Assembly: GCA_963514095.1 (NCBI GenBank)
Contig: OY741267.1
Location: 2,578,413 to 2,642,412, forward strand
Length of the DNA stretch: 64,000 bases
Source: Eutrigla gurnardus
Lineage: Eukaryota > Chordata > Actinopteri > Perciformes > Triglidae
Direction: 5' to 3'
Shown here: piece after piece, positions 11,996 through 23,249 of the stretch
Numbering within the stretch: position 1 is the first letter of the stretch
How the letters are laid out: every line of letters starts with the position of its first letter
Made by a program: the position numbers and the translations under genes
Notes under the pieces: generated by a model
Told to the model about the DNA's origin: nothing
Seen by the model: the letters and a program-made list of their open reading frames with translations, nothing else
The model's database searches: none

Positions 11996-12763
11996 TTCAC
12001 GTATGCAATTTTGCTATTAGTGAACATTAAAAAATGTGGACTGTATAATGCTAACGACACACTATTTCACAAGCAATGGGTAGTTTGTTCTGCTTATGGG
12101 CTGAATGTTTACGTATAGTTATCCCCCCTTCAACTGAACATCTTTATACGGTGTAAGAGGCACCAGTTGTATTCCATGTTCAGTTCTGTTCATGTTGATT
12201 TTTTACATGGAAGCTAATTAAACAGTAGATATTCATGGAGGCTCAAATTTCACACCTTGATCCTAGCTTCTACTGTAAGCTTAATGTTCCTTTTTTAGGG
12301 CCTGAGCGGCCTACTTTTCTATCAGCGTTACTTTTGGTGCTAATGGTCCTTCATGTGTAAAGATTGCTGTTTTACAAATACACTGCAACTATCATTAGAG
12401 AGAGATTACTAGGCAATGGTGTAGCACAACACCTGTTTCCTTTATTTGTTTATCTTTACAGTTTGGGTTAATTTTGGTTTGTGTAGCCTTACCACTAAAT
12501 GCTGTGTGTATGTATAATATAACCCAGTGGAGATGTTTTGCAAGTAGCCGGTATAAATCCTCCTGGTTTATGGCCTGGATAATTAGGCCCAAGTTTGGAC
12601 AAAATGTTTTATGTTCTGTCTCTGTTGAGGCTCTCTTATTCTCATAATCTGGAGAGAGGTTGGGCAATGTTTCTTTGCAATGGGAATGAGGTAGTTAGGA
12701 AGCGATTGAATCTAGGGAGATACTCAGTGTTTGTATTCCTTTGAGGATTGGGATTTTTTTATC
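11996..12763. other. No recognisable feature
   Basis: AT-rich sequence. The longest ORF is a 90-codon minus-strand frame without motif. Confidence 0.3.
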
Positions 12764-13043
12764 TATCCTCGGCTGCTATGCTACCGCAGCGTAGACGCCA
12801 CTTCCGTGTTTACCTAGCGCTGAATTTTTATAAATGCTTGTATTATCAGGTCAACACATTTTTATAAATGCTTGTATTATCAGGTTAACAAGTGTTGACC
12901 TGATAATACAAGCATTTATAAAAATTCAGCGAAACTTTTTAATACTCTCGTGTGAAACTCGCGTCACGGCATCGGCTGGGTAAACACGGAAGTGGCGTCT
13001 ACGCTGCGGTGGTAGCATTAGTTAGCGTTAGTAGCCGAGGATA
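12764..13043. repeat. Nested palindrome (fold-back) at the left side of DNA-transposon copy A
   Basis: An inner pair of perfect 40-bp inverted arms (12818-12857 and 12892-12931; core tataaatgcttgtattatca) surrounds a 34-bp loop that holds a third partial copy. An outer pair (12764-12814 against about 12980-13043) shares the inverted words cgcagcgtagacgccacttc and gaagtggcgtctacgctgcg. The true left terminus of the element seen in copy B is absent here, so the fold-back probably replaced it. Confidence 0.8.
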
Positions 13044-13253
13044 GAAGCTATAAGGCAAGTGTTCTTTTAAATAAACTCCTGGTGTACGTACAAACTTTCA
13101 AATGCCTCATTTTGTGAGTACAGACCCTATGTGTACTACTGCAGAAGTTTGGTAACATTCCATGCATTATTAGTGGGGTAATTTACGAGATATACACTAT
13201 GTACGCTAGTACTAAGCCATTCGGCTGATCGCCCTATCTTGACCAATGCTGAC

Positions 13254-13621
13254 TGTATGGCGACTATCGAACCACTTATTTAGTCACCGAGAGGCTAGAT
13301 CGGGAAAATATGTTTTTGCCAGACGCGCTGCTTGTTCAAAGAATCACTTAAAAATGGGTACTGCGTTTTGTTGGTTTTATTAGAGATAAGTTAAAAACGT
13401 TCCATAGTAGCATAGTCCTAAAGTGATCGGTGCTAAAGTGCGTTAAATGTTAATAGATTGTGCGGTCAGCAAAGTTGGACTTCCCCCGTCCACCCCCTCT
13501 CATCTCAAACATTTCATTCAAGCCCAACCCGCGCGTGAACAGCTGACTTTTACCACTGATCCTGACTGACGTAGCCCCAACACCACGTGACCTGTCAGTC
13601 TGCCTATACCTGTCACCAACA
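13254..13621 (-). repeat. 3' LTR of the BEL/Pao element
   Basis: 368 bp, reading tgtatggcgac...gtcaccaaca on the plus strand. It is 7 bp longer than the other LTR near 13270 (a cttattt-type indel). At about 13500 it reads ccgtccacc where the other LTR reads ccgttcacc. Confidence 0.95.
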
Positions 13622-13632
13622 TTCCGGCCCCT
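13622..13632 (-). promoter_or_regulatory. Candidate polypurine tract of the BEL element
   Basis: On the minus strand aggggccggaa lies immediately upstream of the 3' LTR. This is the expected site for plus-strand DNA priming. It contains two pyrimidines, so the call is by position and composition only. Confidence 0.5.
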
Positions 13633-13921
13633 AATTATTACATGTTATTACACAGTAGTAATAATTACCAACGCATAAATTCATAATAGAAAAACAATAC
13701 AATTCCAATTTTTTTTTTTTTTCTATTTTTCACATTTTTTTGTCTTTTTTTTGTGATTTTTTGTGCGCAAGGAGAGAGTTCATAGTTCATATGGCCATTG
13801 CAGGTCTTCATCCTTCTTGAACCGAACCCGCCCCGAAGTAAAGTCAATCCAAAGTCACGAAAAAAGGTCATGTCAGGCAAAAGTCAATATAATCCAAATC
13901 CATGGAAAAGAAGGGAAGCCT

Positions 13922-16900
13922 TCACGACTCCGTCGACTCCTGAAGAAGGCAGATCTTTGTCACAGGTCTGCAGAGAAGGCTGGTGCGGGTCTTGATCCGG
14001 ACCTGTCGCACCAGTCCGTTCCTGTCTGGCATTGTCTCTGTAATCCTCCCAATGATCCAGGAATTGCGAGGTGCAGAATCGTCCATTATGATCACTATGT
14101 CACCGGGGACAAAGTTCCTCTTGATCTTTGTCCATTTCTGTCGTTCCTGTAGTTGTGGCAGATACTCTTTAATCCACCTTTTCCAGAACAGGTCCGAAAT
14201 GTATTGCACCTGCTTCCATCTCCGGCGTGCATAGTTGTCCTCCTTGAGAAACAGACCAGGTGGTAAGCTGGGCTTGACTTTAAGCAGCAGAAGATGATTA
14301 GGTGTTAAAGCCTCCAAGTCATTCGGATCTGTGGATTCCTTCGTGAGAGGTCTACTGTTGAGAATTGACTCCACCTCACAGAGTACTGTATTGAGTCCCT
14401 CCTCATCCAGACTTTGGGTCCTCAAAGTGGAATTGAGAATCTTCCTGATGGAACGTATTAACCTCTCCCATGCTCCGCCGTGATGTGATCCAGTGGGAGG
14501 GTTAAACGTCCACTTGATTCCTTTCAATGAGAGCACATCATTGATCTTCTCCAGATTCCATCCTTCAACAGCTCTTCTCAGCTCACGCTCTGCACCAATG
14601 AAATTAGTGCCATTATCAGAACGCAGCTCTTTGATTTGTCCTCTTCTTGCGATGAAGCGCCTTAAAGCATTGATGAACGAATCTGTGTCCAAAGATGAGG
14701 CAACTTCAATGTGTACAGCTCTTATTGTCAAAAATGTGAAGATAACTCCATATCTTTTCACAAGACTCCGGCCACGCTTGATGTCAAATGGTCCAAAATA
14801 GTCAACTCCGACATAAGTGAATGGAGGTTCTCCAGTCGAAACTCTGTCACTAGGCAAGTCTGCCATTTGTTGCTGACCTGCAGCTCCGTGCAGCCGACGA
14901 CAGATGACACATCTGGAAATGATCTGCCTTATGGCAACGCCTGCAGCAGGAATCCAGTACTGCTGACGCAGCCTTGACAGCATATGGTTCCTACCGCCAT
15001 GGCCCACCTCTCGATGTATCTGGCATAAGATGAGGTCTGAGATGTGGAGATCCTTTGCTATTATGGCTGGATGTTTAGACTCTTCGGGCATGGCAGCCTT
15101 ACTAAGTCGGCCTCCGACTCTCAACACACCTTCTTCCAGTATCGGACTGAGTCTGTAAATGTGACTGTTCCCTTTCACACACTCTCCCTTTTGGAGGCAA
15201 GATAACTCTTCAGAGAACTTTCTTCTTTGACAGATCTTGATTATCTCCAGTTCAGCTCCTTTGATCTCCTCCAATGAGAGGCAAATCTCCTTGTCAAGAA
15301 CATCTTTGTGTTTAGTTAGGTTCAATGCTGGCTGAGAATCACATGCAGTGACTTCTCTCCTCTTCCTGTTGTTCCAAAGTAAGGTTCTGAGTCTCAAGAT
15401 CCATGCCATCACTCTCGTGAGACGTTTCCAAGATGAGCTGCGGTTGATCAGTCTCAGCACAGCATCCTCCTCTTGTTCCACAGAGACAACGGCAGCCGAC
15501 ACCTTGACCTCTGGGTCCCCAGGTGGAAGTTCTCCCAAGTTGTCTGGGTTAACAGGCCAAGTCTCCTCTTCCTGCATGAGAAATGAAGGTCCAGATATCC
15601 ATGTCTCATTCTTGAGGAACAGCTCCGCTCTCATGCCTCTGGAGGCAAGATCTGCAGGGTTGTGTGCGGTACTCACATACCTCCACTGTGATGCTTCAGA
15701 CATTTTGAGGATCTCTGTGACTCTGTTCGCTACGAAGATGCGAAACCTTGATGTTTGGTTCTTGATGTATTTCAGCACCGATGTACTGTCTGACCAGAAA
15801 ACGCTGTCTTGCAGCTGCAGTCTCAGCTCCTTCCTCCATAGCGTGTCCATGCGAGCTGCCACCACAGCCGCAATCAACTCCATACGTGGGATCGTCACAG
15901 GCTTTAAAGGTGTCACCCTGGATTTTCCCATTATGAAGGCAACGTGGATCTGAGAACAGTCATTGTGCAACAGCAGGTAGGTGACGGTACCGTATCCCTC
16001 CTCAGTTGCGTCAGCAAAGTGATGCAACTGGGCGCTGGTTGCTTCTCCAAAGTTGGGCGGTTTTAAACATCGTCCAACGCTGAAGCCCTCCAACAGGTGT
16101 AACTCCTCGAGCCAGTTGACCCACTCCTGGGCTACAGATGTTGGTATGACATCGTCCCATCCTAGCCCCTGCCGGCATAGGTCTTGAATGATCCTCTTGG
16201 CTGTGAAAACCACAGGGGACAAGATTCCAAGAGGGTCGTAGAAAGAGCTGACAGTAGAAAGGATTCCTCTGCGTGTCAGCGGTCTGTCCTGAAAGCTTAT
16301 ACTGAACTTAAAGGTGTCAGACTGGACACACCAACGCACTCCCAGTGCCCTCTCAACTGGTAGGATGTCGTGGTCCAGATCCAGGTCTTTAACGTCCTTC
16401 GCTCTTTCCTCCTCCGGTATTGCTGCCAGCACACGACGACTATTACTCAGCCACTTCGTCAAATGAAAGCCTCCCTTGGCACAGAGCTTTACCAAATCCT
16501 GGTAAAGGGTTATGGCTTCATCCTCTGAGGCTATTGAAGCCAGGCAGTCGTCGACATAGAAACTGTGCATGATGGTGTCAAACACTTTCTGGTTAAAGAG
16601 CTGTTTGTTATCTTCAGCACACTTTCGGAGAGCGAAATTAGCACAGCTTGGTGATGACGTCGCGCCAAACAAATGGACCACCATCCGGTATTCCACCATC
16701 TGTTGACTGAAGTCCCCATTGGGCCCCCAGAGAAACCGAAGTAGGTCTGCATCTGTCTCTGGCACTCGAACCTGATGGAACATGGCCTCAATGTCAGACA
16801 TCAGAACAATGGGCTCCATCCTAAACCTGGTCAAGACTCCCACCAGTGCGCTTGTCAGGTCAGGTCCTTGCAAGAGATGTGCATTTAGTGATGTGCCTTG

Positions 16901-19900
16901 AAATGATGCTGCGCAGTCAAAGACGATACGGATCTTCCCTTTCTTGGGATGGTATACACCGTGATGAGGGATATACCAAACCTTGCCGTCGCATCGTTCC
17001 TGACTTGTAGCTGGCACTCTCTCTGCATATCCACTGGATATCAGGTTGTCCATAAATGTAGTATAGTCTTTTTGGAATGCCGCATCCCTGCCAAACCTCC
17101 CCTTGAGGTTGAGAGTACGTTGCTCTGCAACTTTGCGATTGTTGGGCATGGTAATTGATTTGTCCTTCAGCGGCAATCCAACAACATAATGGCCATCAAC
17201 CAGTTCCACAGTCTCGTTAGCCATTTCCAGGAACTTAGAGTCTTCCCTTGACAGCCCTTGCAGTTCATCCTGGCTGTTTTCAGGGAAGTCAGTCTTGAAT
17301 TGTTGGTTCCAGAGCTCGTCAAGAGTGACAGCAGAGATCCTGTTGATGCTAACTGCAGACTGAGTCACAGGATCGTCACTGCCCTCTCCTCCAAGGGGTC
17401 CATTTACAGTCCATCCAAGCATTGTTTTGACCGCATATGGCCCTCCATCCACACTTCGGATGACTTCCAGTGGTTCCAATGCTCTGGGAACATTCAAGCC
17501 AATTAACATCTCCATGTCTGCATCTATCTGTGGCAGATAGACAGGCTTCAGATGTGGCCATCTTTCCAGATCTTGCTGTCGTGGGATGTTACCTCTGTTA
17601 ACAGGCATTTGATGTTGTGTGAAGATCTTCGGCATTTCACAGTACCAGTCACTGTCCAATCCAGCGACCTCCAAGTCCGATGCAATGCAACTGTCAACCA
17701 CCTTCTCTTGGCCCATGGTACGTAAAAGAATCCTTGTTCTTCTCCCAGAGAGTCCCAGCTTATCCATCAGACCCATTGTGCAGAAGGACGCTGAACTCCC
17801 TGGGTCCAGAAAGGCGTAGGTTTCGACTGACCTTTGACCTTTACTGGACTTAACCTTGACTGGCACGATAGCAAGCTTACAATCTTGCTCACCGGCCCCA
17901 GTAAGACCACCGGTTTGGACTTCGACTAGAGCACTGTCCACTGCTCTGTCAGAGTTGCTCCTGCCTTTCTCTGGATCTCCATTCTCCTTAGAGTGGATAT
18001 GGAGCAAGCTGGGGTGTCGTGAGCCACATGTTTTGCAAGACAGACGTTTCATGCACTCCTTGCTGATGTGCCCAGTGCACAAGCAGCCGAAGCAAACTCC
18101 ATTTTTCTTCAGGAACTCCATCTTCTCACTGTGAGCTTTCTTCTCCAATAGAAAACACGACTCCAGTGTGTGTCTACCTTTTTTGCAGAAAAGGCAGGTC
18201 TTCTCGGGTCCATCTTTAACCCTGTTCTCCCAATGAGCATCTCTTTCCACAGTAGTGAAAGTTGTGGCAAAGCTGCTTCCTCTAGCCTTAGGACGAGGCA
18301 CAGGTTTAGCTCTACCACTTTCTTTGAAGGCCCCTATGACTGGAGCATCTTGTATGTCTCCGAATACAGGGTCTGTAGTGATCCTAACTTCATGCTCAAT
18401 AAAGGTCACGATATCAGCAAACATAGTTCTTTTCCGATGCTTTTCCTGAATGTCGCATGCCTTCGCTCGCCACTTGTCTCTCAACTTGTAAGGCAGCTTC
18501 TTGATCACAGAGACCATGTTTGCAGACGTGTTCAAGTCAGATAGGTTGTATACATCTTTCATGGCATTGTGACATCCTCGCAAGAATAAGCTGTATGCTT
18601 GTAAAGCTTTTCCATCCTCCGACTTTATTGCTGGCCATGCAAAGATCTTGTCCATATAAGCGGATGCTATGACGTGCTCATTTCCAAAGTGTTCCTGGAG
18701 TAAAGCCTTTGCTGTAGCATATCCAATGCCATCAGTCATGTGTTGACAACTTCTGACTAGCTGTTTAGGCTGACCCCTGGTGTATTGCTCCAGGTAATGC
18801 AGGAGGTCAACAGCATCGTCAGTCCTCAGTTCTATGGTCTGCTCAAATGACTGCATAAAGGCATGATAGTGCAGAGGGTCACCGTCAAACAGTTGGATGT
18901 CTCTTTTAGGTAGTGAAGCAATGCATTGCTGATGCACCAACATCGAAGTTATGTCATTTTGTTTTTGCATTATAGACATCATGGTGTCCTGTTCACTGCT
19001 GATGTTTCCGGAAGCAGATTGTGTGTGTCTATGCAGAGACAGTGGGGCTCCTGTAGCCTTTGGGACTGTGCTCTGAGCCTGTGTGGGGGCTGAGGTCCTC
19101 TGGAGATGTTTGTTTCCATCACATTGCCTTTGTTTCGGCCTTGTGCCTCCAAACTCTGCAGGTTGTCCTCTTCCAACATCTCCAACATTTTGCCGTACAA
19201 AGGTCTCTGCATTAAAGTTGAGGCCACTTTCAAAGTAGGCTTCCATTCCATCCAATTTCTGAGAAGCAACACTCCGTACCCCTGACCCAGAGGTTCTCAA
19301 AACATTAAGCTTTGCCGCCGATGCGGCCATGTCCGTTTCAAGTTGAAGCTCTTGCAGCGCATGCCTTATTTTGGCTTCCTCTTCCTCGAGAGCATGCTTT
19401 TGTTCGAGCAACCTTTTTCGAGCTATTAAAGCAGCCATTTCAGCTTCGGCTCTGACACGGGCAGATGCAGTTGAGGACACTTTTGACCTGATAGATTTTG
19501 AACCATGATTCTGGCTGCTATAGTTTGATATGCTGTCATCTGGCTGAATATCATCCTGAACATTATGTGACTGAGGCCCAGTCACTTCCACATTTTCCAC
19601 ACCTCCATTTTCCTCTTCTGCAGCCTCATGTAGCAGAGGGCTTTCATTTGACCTATTAGCCACCAGCAGAGGCCTGCTTGGGGATCCTCTGAGTCTGGTT
19701 ACAGAAAACCATGCATTAACATCCTCAATAAAATCATCTTTATGTTTAATGATTTTTAAGAACCAACCGGTTTGTTTTTCTTGTTCATCATGAGGAATGA
19801 GAGGCATTAAGGAAGCATGTAGTTCATTAGAGGTGTGAGACAATTTCATCAAGCCATCAAGTTTCCCTTTAACAGCTGAAACATGTTTTCCATCTTTCAT

Positions 19901-20065
19901 GAGCTCTTTCATAGAGCTTATCACAGTCTTTATTTCATCCACTTTCCTTTTTCGTTCCTTTTGTATGGACTCAATTTTATTTGCAAAAGCCTTTTCAGTT
20001 AGAATTACTTTCCTCTTTCCCATGTCCTGTTTCCCAACATCTGAACCAACACTTGTTCTACTCAT
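13922..20065 (-). CDS. BEL/Pao Gag-Pol polyprotein, 2047 aa
   Basis: One uninterrupted frame starting MSRTSVGSD. Residues 1-260 are charged and helical, with coiled-coil-like runs (gag region), followed by a Gag-like block around 380-560. Zinc-knuckle-type CxxCxxxGHxxxxC lies near 656-671. A retropepsin-like FLDPGSSASF motif near 749 marks the protease. Reverse transcriptase carries LMSDIEAMFHQV and the YVDD active site near 1169, and an RNase H region follows. The integrase has an HHCC zinc-binding domain (HREVGHGG...CVICRR, about 1680-1722) and a D,D,E core (VGVDYFGPF near 1750, LRSDNGTNF near 1811, GGAWERLIRSIRK near 1860). The C-terminal DUF5641-like tail ends about 2040. Domain order PR-RT-RH-IN and the Pao-type peptidase support BEL/Pao. 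The length is typical of complete fish elements. It acts in cytoplasmic particles to copy the element and integrate the cDNA. Confidence 0.95.
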   Translation of the reverse strand: MSRTSVGSDVGKQDMGKRKVILTEKAFANKIESIQKERKRKVDEIKTVISSMKELMKDGKHVSAVKGKLDGLMKLSHTSNELHASLMPLIPHDEQEKQTGWFLKIIKHKDDFIEDVNAWFSVTRLRGSPSRPLLVANRSNESPLLHEAAEEENGGVENVEVTGPQSHNVQDDIQPDDSISNYSSQNHGSKSIRSKVSSTASARVRAEAEMAALIARKRLLEQKHALEEEEAKIRHALQELQLETDMAASAAKLNVLRTSGSGVRSVASQKLDGMEAYFESGLNFNAETFVRQNVGDVGRGQPAEFGGTRPKQRQCDGNKHLQRTSAPTQAQSTVPKATGAPLSLHRHTQSASGNISSEQDTMMSIMQKQNDITSMLVHQQCIASLPKRDIQLFDGDPLHYHAFMQSFEQTIELRTDDAVDLLHYLEQYTRGQPKQLVRSCQHMTDGIGYATAKALLQEHFGNEHVIASAYMDKIFAWPAIKSEDGKALQAYSLFLRGCHNAMKDVYNLSDLNTSANMVSVIKKLPYKLRDKWRAKACDIQEKHRKRTMFADIVTFIEHEVRITTDPVFGDIQDAPVIGAFKESGRAKPVPRPKARGSSFATTFTTVERDAHWENRVKDGPEKTCLFCKKGRHTLESCFLLEKKAHSEKMEFLKKNGVCFGCLCTGHISKECMKRLSCKTCGSRHPSLLHIHSKENGDPEKGRSNSDRAVDSALVEVQTGGLTGAGEQDCKLAIVPVKVKSSKGQRSVETYAFLDPGSSASFCTMGLMDKLGLSGRRTRILLRTMGQEKVVDSCIASDLEVAGLDSDWYCEMPKIFTQHQMPVNRGNIPRQQDLERWPHLKPVYLPQIDADMEMLIGLNVPRALEPLEVIRSVDGGPYAVKTMLGWTVNGPLGGEGSDDPVTQSAVSINRISAVTLDELWNQQFKTDFPENSQDELQGLSREDSKFLEMANETVELVDGHYVVGLPLKDKSITMPNNRKVAEQRTLNLKGRFGRDAAFQKDYTTFMDNLISSGYAERVPATSQERCDGKVWYIPHHGVYHPKKGKIRIVFDCAASFQGTSLNAHLLQGPDLTSALVGVLTRFRMEPIVLMSDIEAMFHQVRVPETDADLLRFLWGPNGDFSQQMVEYRMVVHLFGATSSPSCANFALRKCAEDNKQLFNQKVFDTIMHSFYVDDCLASIASEDEAITLYQDLVKLCAKGGFHLTKWLSNSRRVLAAIPEEERAKDVKDLDLDHDILPVERALGVRWCVQSDTFKFSISFQDRPLTRRGILSTVSSFYDPLGILSPVVFTAKRIIQDLCRQGLGWDDVIPTSVAQEWVNWLEELHLLEGFSVGRCLKPPNFGEATSAQLHHFADATEEGYGTVTYLLLHNDCSQIHVAFIMGKSRVTPLKPVTIPRMELIAAVVAARMDTLWRKELRLQLQDSVFWSDSTSVLKYIKNQTSRFRIFVANRVTEILKMSEASQWRYVSTAHNPADLASRGMRAELFLKNETWISGPSFLMQEEETWPVNPDNLGELPPGDPEVKVSAAVVSVEQEEDAVLRLINRSSSWKRLTRVMAWILRLRTLLWNNRKRREVTACDSQPALNLTKHKDVLDKEICLSLEEIKGAELEIIKICQRRKFSEELSCLQKGECVKGNSHIYRLSPILEEGVLRVGGRLSKAAMPEESKHPAIIAKDLHISDLILCQIHREVGHGGRNHMLSRLRQQYWIPAAGVAIRQIISRCVICRRLHGAAGQQQMADLPSDRVSTGEPPFTYVGVDYFGPFDIKRGRSLVKRYGVIFTFLTIRAVHIEVASSLDTDSFINALRRFIARRGQIKELRSDNGTNFIGAERELRRAVEGWNLEKINDVLSLKGIKWTFNPPTGSHHGGAWERLIRSIRKILNSTLRTQSLDEEGLNTVLCEVESILNSRPLTKESTDPNDLEALTPNHLLLLKVKPSLPPGLFLKEDNYARRRWKQVQYISDLFWKRWIKEYLPQLQERQKWTKIKRNFVPGDIVIIMDDSAPRNSWIIGRITETMPDRNGLVRQVRIKTRTSLLCRPVTKICLLQESTES

Positions 20066-20493
20066 CTTGAACGCACAAGTAAATGATCACAATGAGAGAA
20101 TCCAAAGCAAAGCAGCCACATAAAACAGTCACAGCTATCGGCGATAGCATAGAGACAGGGCAGAGCACGTTAGTTTGTCACACACACAGCTTGGCCCGGT
20201 GGGCCGCGAACACAGCGTGATATCACAATTCACAATGACAGACAGTTTCCACTCAGCGGCGGGACCAGATCAAAGTGTTCCAATCAATCATGTATCACAG
20301 CAGTCACGGAACGGGTCGGGTACGTTACCGCCTATCCTTTCAGTCCGTCCTTGTTGTCCGTTTGTTTGTGCGCGTCCTCCTTACATTGTTTGCATATCAT
20401 GCATTCCTTTGTTGCTCCACGCGTCCATTTGTGACATGTCGTGGCTTTTCGTGGCTCCAATCCATGTGGTTGTGTCACAGTTTTGCTGACAAA

Positions 20494-20854
20494 TGTATGG
20501 CGACTATCGAACTTAGTCACCGAGAGGCTAGATCGGGAAAATATGTTTTTGCCAGACGCGCTGCTTGTTCAAAGAATCACTTAAAAATGGGTACTGCGTT
20601 TTGTTGGTTTTATTAGAGATAAGTTAAAAACGTTCCATAGTAGCATAGTCCTAAAGTGATCGGTGCTAAAGTGCGTTAAATGTTAATAGATTGTGCGGTC
20701 AGCAAAGTTGGACTTCCCCCGTTCACCCCCTCTCATCTCAAACATTTCATTCAAGCCCAACCCGCGCGTGAACAGCTGACTTTTACCACTGATCCTGACT
20801 GACGTAGCCCCAACACCACGTGACCTGTCAGTCTGCCTATACCTGTCACCAACA
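20494..20854 (-). repeat. 5' LTR of the BEL/Pao element
   Basis: 361 bp, near-identical to 13254-13621. It should contain the promoter for minus-strand transcription. The interval 20066-20493 is the 5' leader. I could not assign a primer-binding site with confidence. Confidence 0.95.
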
Positions 20855-20965
20855 CTGACCATCGCTAAAAATGCTTCCGAGGGGGTATTTGGCTGGATGT
20901 CATGGTGGAAATTACCTAGGGTGCATTTCACTCCGAACCATCACTTTAAGTGAGACCTATTTTTC

Positions 20966-23060
20966 CGGCTAGAGACACACCTGCACAAATCTGTATTCTC
21001 CCGCATTAAGAAACCCTTGATGAGTCACCTTTTTCACTCAAGGTTTTCAGAGAGGGCTAGGTGTGCAGCCATTATCGTACACAAAGATGTTGCTTTTGAA
21101 CCTTCCTCGGTTGTTTCTGACCCAAATGGGTGCTATGTCATTGTACTGGGCAAATTGCAGAACACTCCTGTGGTCCTGGTCTCAATTTATGCTCCAACTT
21201 GGGACGATGATAAAAACTAGAGAGAGTCACCCTCTACTGATTCTCTCTAGTTTTGTCCTTAGACGCTGCAAAGGCGTTCGACCGTGTGGAGTGGAGATTC
21301 CTTTTTTACGTTCTTAATATATTTGGCCTCAGCCCTGACTTTGTGGATTGATAAAACTTCTCTATGCTTCCCCCCTAGCCTCTGTCAGCACTAATGGTAT
21401 TAAATCACGCCTATTCTCCCTGCACAGAGGCACTCGGCAGGGTTGTCCCCTTTCCCCGCTATTGTTTGCCTTGGCAGTCGAGCCCCTGGCCATTTGGCTG
21501 CGGAGTGAGAACGGGTTTGAGGGTATCACACGCCATGGACAGCTTCACAAAATTTATTTTTATGTTGATGATCTCTTATTGTACATATCTAACCCTGCCT
21601 CCAGTGTCCCTATAATTTTAGATATTTTTGAAAAATTTGGGAAGTACTCTGGTCTAAAAATCAATTTGGGAAAAAGTGATTACATACCAATTAATCCTGC
21701 CGCTGACCTCCTCCCGCATGGTCTCCCTCCTTTTAGGGAGGCTTGGGATTGTCTTAAGTATCTTGGAATCTTAGTGACAAGATAATTTTACTTGCTGTTT
21801 GCCAAAAATTACAAGCCATTACTCCAACGTTGTAATTAGATCTTGCCAGATGGTCCTCTCTCCCCTCTCTTTGGTTGGGCGGGTCAACTTGATAAAAATA
21901 TCACTACTCCCATGGCTTCTACCTTTCCAACCTATCTTCATAAGGAAATCTTTCCTTTCCAATCTTGATCAGCTGATTAGTTCCTTTCTTTGGAGTAATA
22001 CACAGGCACAAATCGGTCGAGCAGCTCTCCGGCTTCCTAAATCCCTAGGAGGGTTAACGCTCCCAGATTTCCGTTACTATTACTGGGCTTGGAGTATCAA
22101 CAAACTTCTCTTCTGGAACACTGGCAAAGCAGTACCCGAATGTCCGCAGTGGGCTCTACTTGAAATTTCCTCCTCACGTTTCTGCCTTTGGTCTGTGGTT
22201 TGTTCCCAACTACCATTGTTAAACAGGTTAGCCCTAATCCAAATTTAACGAACACACTGATGATTTGGAATCAGTTCAGAAAAACTTTTGTCCTCCACGT
22301 TCAGTCAGGTCAATTTCCAATTTTTTGTAATCACCTTTTTTCTCCTTCATGCTCTGATCCAGCCTTTCGTACCTGGTCTGAGAAGGGCCTTGCAACCTTT
22401 TTATTTAGGGTGTTTTCTCCTCATTTACTGACTTGGCAGCAAAGTTTAATCTACCAAATACTCGCCTCTTTCGGTCCTTTCAAATAAAACATTTTGTGAA
22501 ATCTTGCTTCCCCCAGTTTCCTAGCAGTCCCCAAAGCTCTCTTATTGACCAATTCTTAACCCTCAATCCCAGGAAGAAGGGACTCATAGGGGTCACATAC
22601 AAACAAATTTACACACTGTCCCCAAATCAACTAACCTCTCTAAGAGCTACTTTGAGTCAGGACCTTGGAGCTCCGTTATCTGATGTGCAATGGAAGGGGA
22701 TATTAAATAATGTTCACTCGTCCTCTATTTGTGCGAGGCATAGCCTTCTTCAATGTAAAATTCTGCATAGAGTCTATCTTACTAATGCCAAGCTGGCAAA
22801 AATCTATCCTGGCAGAGCAGACTCATGCAACAGATGTGGGCAGGTGCCTGCTGATTTTGTTCACGTTTTTGTCTTGCCCTAAATTGTCTGAATTTGGGCA
22901 GCAGTATTTGAAACACTTAGTAAAGCAACAGGCCAAATCATACTGTTTGAACCCCTCACTGCCCTCTTCAGACTGTACTCTCTGCGCAATGTGCCTAAGT
23001 CCACACGAAAAATCATTGCATTCACCACATTACTTGCTCGAAGACTTATTCTTTTAAAAT
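20966..23060 (+). pseudogene. Internally deleted L1/Tx1-type LINE
   Basis: The endonuclease part is at about 21017-21220 (CAAIIVHKDVAF, DPNGCYVIVLG, VSIYAPTWDDD). The sequence then jumps straight to reverse transcriptase (DAAKAFDRVEW near 21260, HRGTRQGCPLSPLLFALA near 21430, YVDDLLLY near 21563). The C-terminal part includes LGGLTLPDFRYYYWA (near 22040) and a CxxC-type CNRCG (near 22836). Several frameshifts and stops separate the pieces. The jump from endonuclease to RT removes the N-terminal RT region. The copy is dead. Confidence 0.85.
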
Positions 23061-23249
23061 GGTCTCATTGATTGCATGTAGTTCAGGGTAGGTGGGTGGC
23101 TGGGTCCCACTCTTAAGCTGGTATGGGTAAATAAGAACTGGATCTTTTAACCTGTTCTGGAACCATTGTCCTTTCTAAGAACTGAGATCCTAACGGCTCT
23201 GTGAAATACCAATGAAGAAAGTTTGGATAAATCCCCCATCAGTCTAGCA

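Larger units (their letters stand above)
13254..20854 (-). mobile_element. Full-length young BEL/Pao LTR retrotransposon
   Basis: A 7601-bp element on the minus strand: 5' LTR 20494-20854, gag-pol 13922-20065, 3' LTR 13254-13621. LTR ends are TG...CA. The 5-bp duplication ctgac lies at 13249-13253 and 20855-20859. The empty site is visible in copy B (tgttgaccatcgc near 24534), which confirms insertion into that transposon. The two LTRs differ by one substitution and one 7-bp indel by my reading. The single ORF has no stop or frameshift. Together these point to very recent transposition, possibly of a copy that is still competent. There is no env-like ORF. Confidence 0.95.
12764..20944. mobile_element. 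DNA-transposon family copy A, host of the BEL insertion
   Basis: From about 12940 to 13253 and from 20855 to 20944 the sequence matches 23813-24623 (copy B) once the inserts are removed. The right terminus (gaaattacctagggtgcatt, ending ccgaaccatcac) equals copy B's right TIR with a few changes. The left TIR has been lost and replaced by inverted sequence. No transposase is present. Confidence 0.7.

Noticed and set aside
14493..18544. Plus-strand ORFs of 60-200 codons opposite gag-pol
   Set aside because: They are shadows of the intact 2047-codon minus-strand ORF and have no motifs of their own.
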